Assembly: GCA_041476545.1 (NCBI GenBank)
Contig: JBGOTP010000308.1
Location: 1-6,166 of the forward strand
Length of the DNA stretch: 6,166 nucleotides
Reading direction: 5' to 3'
DNA from: JBGOTP01 sp041476545
GTDB taxonomy: Bacteria > Acidobacteriota > Vicinamibacteria > Vicinamibacterales > CAVVIG01
Made by a program: the position numbers and the translations under genes
Notes under the pieces: generated by a model
What the model was told of the DNA's origin: nothing
What the model saw: the letters and a program-made list of their open reading frames with translations, nothing else
Database searches by the model: none
In this document: one piece after another, positions 3,817-6,166 of the stretch
Layout: each line of letters opens with the position of its first letter
Position numbering within the stretch: position 1 is the first letter of the stretch

Positions 3817-5013
3817 CTAGTTTACGGCTCTCGGCTGAACGCGAACACCATCGGCGAGAGCGTCACCGGGGTGAAGGACAACGCGCAGACCTTCCGCAAG
3901 CCCGGACACCACTTCGGACTCCTGACCGGTCTGGTGTCCAATTTCCACGATGGTCGGCCGCGCGCGTCCTTCGCGCACGGTATAGACCGCCCACTTCGGA
4001 CCCTCGCGGAAGAGCGCACTTGTCGGAACCTTGATCACGCTTGCTGATTCCCAGGTGACGATGCGCACCTCGACGCGGTACGCGTCGCCGAGCGCTTTCC
4101 ACGCGTCGGCCGGATTCATGAAGTCGAGCACGACGTTGACACGCTGCTCTTCGACGCCCAGTGCGGACACCTTCGTGAAGCCGGAAGGTTCGATGCGGCG
4201 CACCTTCGCATCGAGGGTGCGGTTGCCGCCCCACTGCTCGATAAACGCGCGGGCACCTGGCGCCACACGCACGGCATCGGTCGACAGCAGGTCCGACACG
4301 ATCTCCAGTCGACGGGGATCGCCGATCTCGAGCAGCGGCTCGCCGGCCGGCACCACGGTTTCGCTCTCGTGTAGCCGGCGTAACACGACGCCGCTGACAG
4401 GCGCCGTGACGGCGACCACACGTCCCGGCGCGTCCGGCGACGCGGGCGCGACGCGCGCCTCTGCTCGCCGCAGTTCCGACTCGGCCGCGCGCACGGCGAA
4501 GACGGCGGCGTTCACGCCCTCCTGCGCCGTCTTGACGGAGACCTCGACCGTCTCGAGTTCCTGCGCCGCCACGACGCCGCTTCTTGCCAGTTCGCGGACG
4601 CGCGTCACGTCGCGCCCGGTCTGATCGAGCGACGCGCGCGCGCGCTGCTCGTCGGCACGGGCCCGCCCGAGCGCCGCTCGCGCGCTTTCGACTGTCGCCT
4701 GGGCCTCCGTTCGCGTGCGCGCATCGAGCAACGATGGTGCTTCGGCGCGCACGCGCGCCACGACGGCGCCACGCTTGACCGTGTCACCCGGCTCCAACCC
4801 GATTCTGAGTACGCGACCCGAGACCGGAACGGAGACGACGAAGCGATCTCTGACGCGCGTGGCCCCTTCCTCGTCGATGGTCTCGACGAGCGGACCGCGC
4901 GATACCGCGGATACCTCAACGCGGATGGTCTTCGGCCACAGCACGACGGCCACCAACGCGCCGATGACCACGACCGCGAGAAGCACGCGGCGATTGAGAA
5001 GGACCCGCAGCAT
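3817..5013 (-). CDS. HlyD/RND-type membrane-fusion adaptor of an ABC exporter
   Basis: A 398-residue periplasmic adaptor. An N-terminal membrane anchor (about 9-26) follows basic residues; there is no lipobox cysteine. Then come the first biotinyl-lipoyl half (about 58-92, VPVSGRVLRIGLEPGDTVKRG), a long Ala/Arg/Glu-rich coiled-coil hairpin (about 98-188), the second lipoyl half (about 199-232, APVSGVVLRRLHESETVVPAG), a beta-barrel domain (233-325) and a membrane-proximal domain (326-398, with KVPTSALF and a closing DGVRVQP). The length is normal for the family. It should link the inner-membrane permease to an outer-membrane partner or receive extracted substrate. It starts 4 bp after the permease stop, with AAGGAG inside the permease end as a possible ribosome-binding site, so the two form an operon. 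The substrate is not predictable; MacA/DevB-type roles in exporting lipids, peptides or drugs are possible. Confidence 0.9.
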   Translation of the reverse strand: MLRVLLNRRVLLAVVVIGALVAVVLWPKTIRVEVSAVSRGPLVETIDEEGATRVRDRFVVSVPVSGRVLRIGLEPGDTVKRGAVVARVRAEAPSLLDARTRTEAQATVESARAALGRARADEQRARASLDQTGRDVTRVRELARSGVVAAQELETVEVSVKTAQEGVNAAVFAVRAAESELRRAEARVAPASPDAPGRVVAVTAPVSGVVLRRLHESETVVPAGEPLLEIGDPRRLEIVSDLLSTDAVRVAPGARAFIEQWGGNRTLDAKVRRIEPSGFTKVSALGVEEQRVNVVLDFMNPADAWKALGDAYRVEVRIVTWESASVIKVPTSALFREGPKWAVYTVREGRARPTIVEIGHQTGQESEVVSGLAEGLRVVLHPGDALADGVRVQPRAVN

Positions 5014-5017
5014 GACG

Positions 5018-6166
5018 CTACTCGCGCTCCTTGAGCACGGCCACTAGATCGAGCCGATCGAGCTGACGACGAACGAGGAGGCCCGAGATGGACGCGGCGG
5101 CGATCACCGTGAGAAACGCCCACGCCAGCGTCGCCGGCGCCAGCACGAATGCCAGGCGGTACATCTCGTTGTTGAAGCCCAGCATGATCAGCTGGCCGAG
5201 CAGGTAGCCGATCACGGCGCCGACGGGGAGCGCGACGGCTGTCAGGATGGCGAGTTCGCCCAGCAGAATGAGCGAGATCTCGCCGCGGGTAAAGCCGAGC
5301 ACGCGCAGGCTCGCCAGTTCGCGGCTCCGTTCCGACAACGAGACGCGCGCGGAGTTATAGACCACGCCGAACGCGATGATGCCGGCAAAGAGCACGTTCA
5401 GGGAGATCGTCAGGTTCATGTTCTCGGCCATTGTGTCCCGGAAGTTCCGCAGCATCACATCCCGCAGCGCGACGCCGGCGACGGCCGGCACGGCCTTGAT
5501 GCGCGCATAGAAGCGGTCCATTGCCGCCGGGTCCAGCATCACGGCTGCGCCCGTAATGGTCTGGCCTTCCTGGAGCATCGCGCGCAGCGCATCGATCTGC
5601 ATGTACGCCTGCAGGCCGAAATTGTCGTCCACGAGCTCACTGACCACGACGTTCCGGATCGGACGCGCGCCCTCGAGCACCTCCACGCGCAGGCTGTCGC
5701 CCGGCGCGATCCCGAGGATATCGCCGAGCAATTTCGACAGCACCAGGCCGCCCGCCGGCAGCGGCCGCGCCCGCCCCTGGCGGTCCACGACCCGATTCAT
5801 GTGCGGCGATTCCGACAGACCGGTAATCGCAAGCGTCCGGGATCGGTGACCCACGCGCAGGCGGACCGCAACCGTCCGCATCGGCTCCACATCCATCACG
5901 CCAGGGAGATGCTCGACGGCGAAGAGCGCTCGCGCGGATCGCGGCTCGACAAACGCCAGTGTCGCGTCCTGACGCATCGCCAGCCCGAACTGTCGGTCGA
6001 TGAGCGCATCCATCACGTCGAGAAACGAGAAGCCGACCACCAGCACTGCGACGGCGAACGCGATGCCAACGATGGACGTCAGGGACCGAACCGGCTGACG
6101 CTCGACGTTGCGCAGAATCATGCGGGTCGAGAGCGTCGGACGGAACCGCCGCCACGGCCGCTCAAA
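5018..6166 (-). CDS. FtsX/MacB-type ABC transporter permease, C-terminal part (5' end outside window)
   Basis: The reading frame is open to the window edge, so only the last 382 residues are seen. The frame continues upstream of the ATG at 6121 with FERPWRRFRPTLSTR, typical of the linker before the second FtsX domain of long (about 750-850 residue) permeases. Counting from that internal Met: transmembrane segment 1 at about 15-35, a large extracytoplasmic domain (about 36-235), transmembrane 2 at about 239-257, the cytoplasmic coupling motif SERSRELASLRVLGFTRGE (263-281), transmembrane 3 at about 284-311, transmembrane 4 at about 331-350, and the family's closing LDLVAVLKERE. It should be driven by a LolD/MacB-type ATPase, which is not in the window. 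It works with the adaptor encoded 4 bp downstream, extracting or exporting substrates at the periplasmic face of the inner membrane. Confidence 0.88.
   Translation of the reverse strand, partial: FERPWRRFRPTLSTRMILRNVERQPVRSLTSIVGIAFAVAVLVVGFSFLDVMDALIDRQFGLAMRQDATLAFVEPRSARALFAVEHLPGVMDVEPMRTVAVRLRVGHRSRTLAITGLSESPHMNRVVDRQGRARPLPAGGLVLSKLLGDILGIAPGDSLRVEVLEGARPIRNVVVSELVDDNFGLQAYMQIDALRAMLQEGQTITGAAVMLDPAAMDRFYARIKAVPAVAGVALRDVMLRNFRDTMAENMNLTISLNVLFAGIIAFGVVYNSARVSLSERSRELASLRVLGFTRGEISLILLGELAILTAVALPVGAVIGYLLGQLIMLGFNNEMYRLAFVLAPATLAWAFLTVIAAASISGLLVRRQLDRLDLVAVLKERE

Noticed and set aside
4031..4624. Long + strand reading frame opposite the adaptor gene
   Set aside because: Ser/Thr/Arg-rich antisense shadow without domain-like pattern or ribosome-binding site.

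Overview
The window is high-GC bacterial DNA with compact gene packing, overlapping start and stop codons, and short repeat-like elements in the gaps. Two PIN toxin-antitoxin loci, a secreted metallo-beta-lactamase-fold protein and an FtsX-type exporter together suggest an environmental bacterium with a Gram-negative envelope. An acidobacterium of the Vicinamibacteria type is my best guess. It rests on general resemblance only, because there is no rRNA or marker gene here.

Layout from left to right. Positions 1-216 hold a large inverted repeat built from six CACGAAG heptamers, then a sigma70-like promoter (TTGACG, 17-bp spacer, extended -10) overlapping a short palindrome. This promoter drives a Phd/YefM-family antitoxin and a PIN-domain toxin whose genes overlap as ATGA (217-914, + strand). 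A perfect hairpin fills almost all of the 26-bp gap to a convergent pair of small genes of unknown function (1448 to 941, - strand). These two overlap by 17 bp, and the first appears to be transcribed without a leader. Divergent from them, 1523-2992 (+) encodes an exported two-part protein with a complete zinc-binding metallo-beta-lactamase core. After a short heptamer tandem repeat comes, on the - strand, a second TA module: a ribbon-helix-helix antitoxin (3776-3453) and a VapC PIN toxin (3453-3046) overlapping as TGATG. A CATATG-rich operator-like palindrome lies just upstream of it. The rest (6166 to 3817, - strand) is the C-terminal half of an FtsX/MacB-type ABC permease, cut by the window edge, followed after 4 bp by a HlyD-type membrane-fusion adaptor.

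How the genes work together. The permease and adaptor are two parts of one tripartite ABC export or membrane-extraction system. Its ATPase should lie outside the window, probably further upstream on the - strand. The second TA module begins 40 bp after the adaptor stop codon and may receive readthrough from the exporter operon as well as its own autoregulated transcription. The two TA modules have unrelated antitoxin folds, so they are separate acquisitions and not a duplication. I see no transposase, integrase, tRNA, rRNA or CRISPR array. The least explained parts are the two-gene cassette at 941-1448, the repeat elements, and some unusual translation-start contexts.
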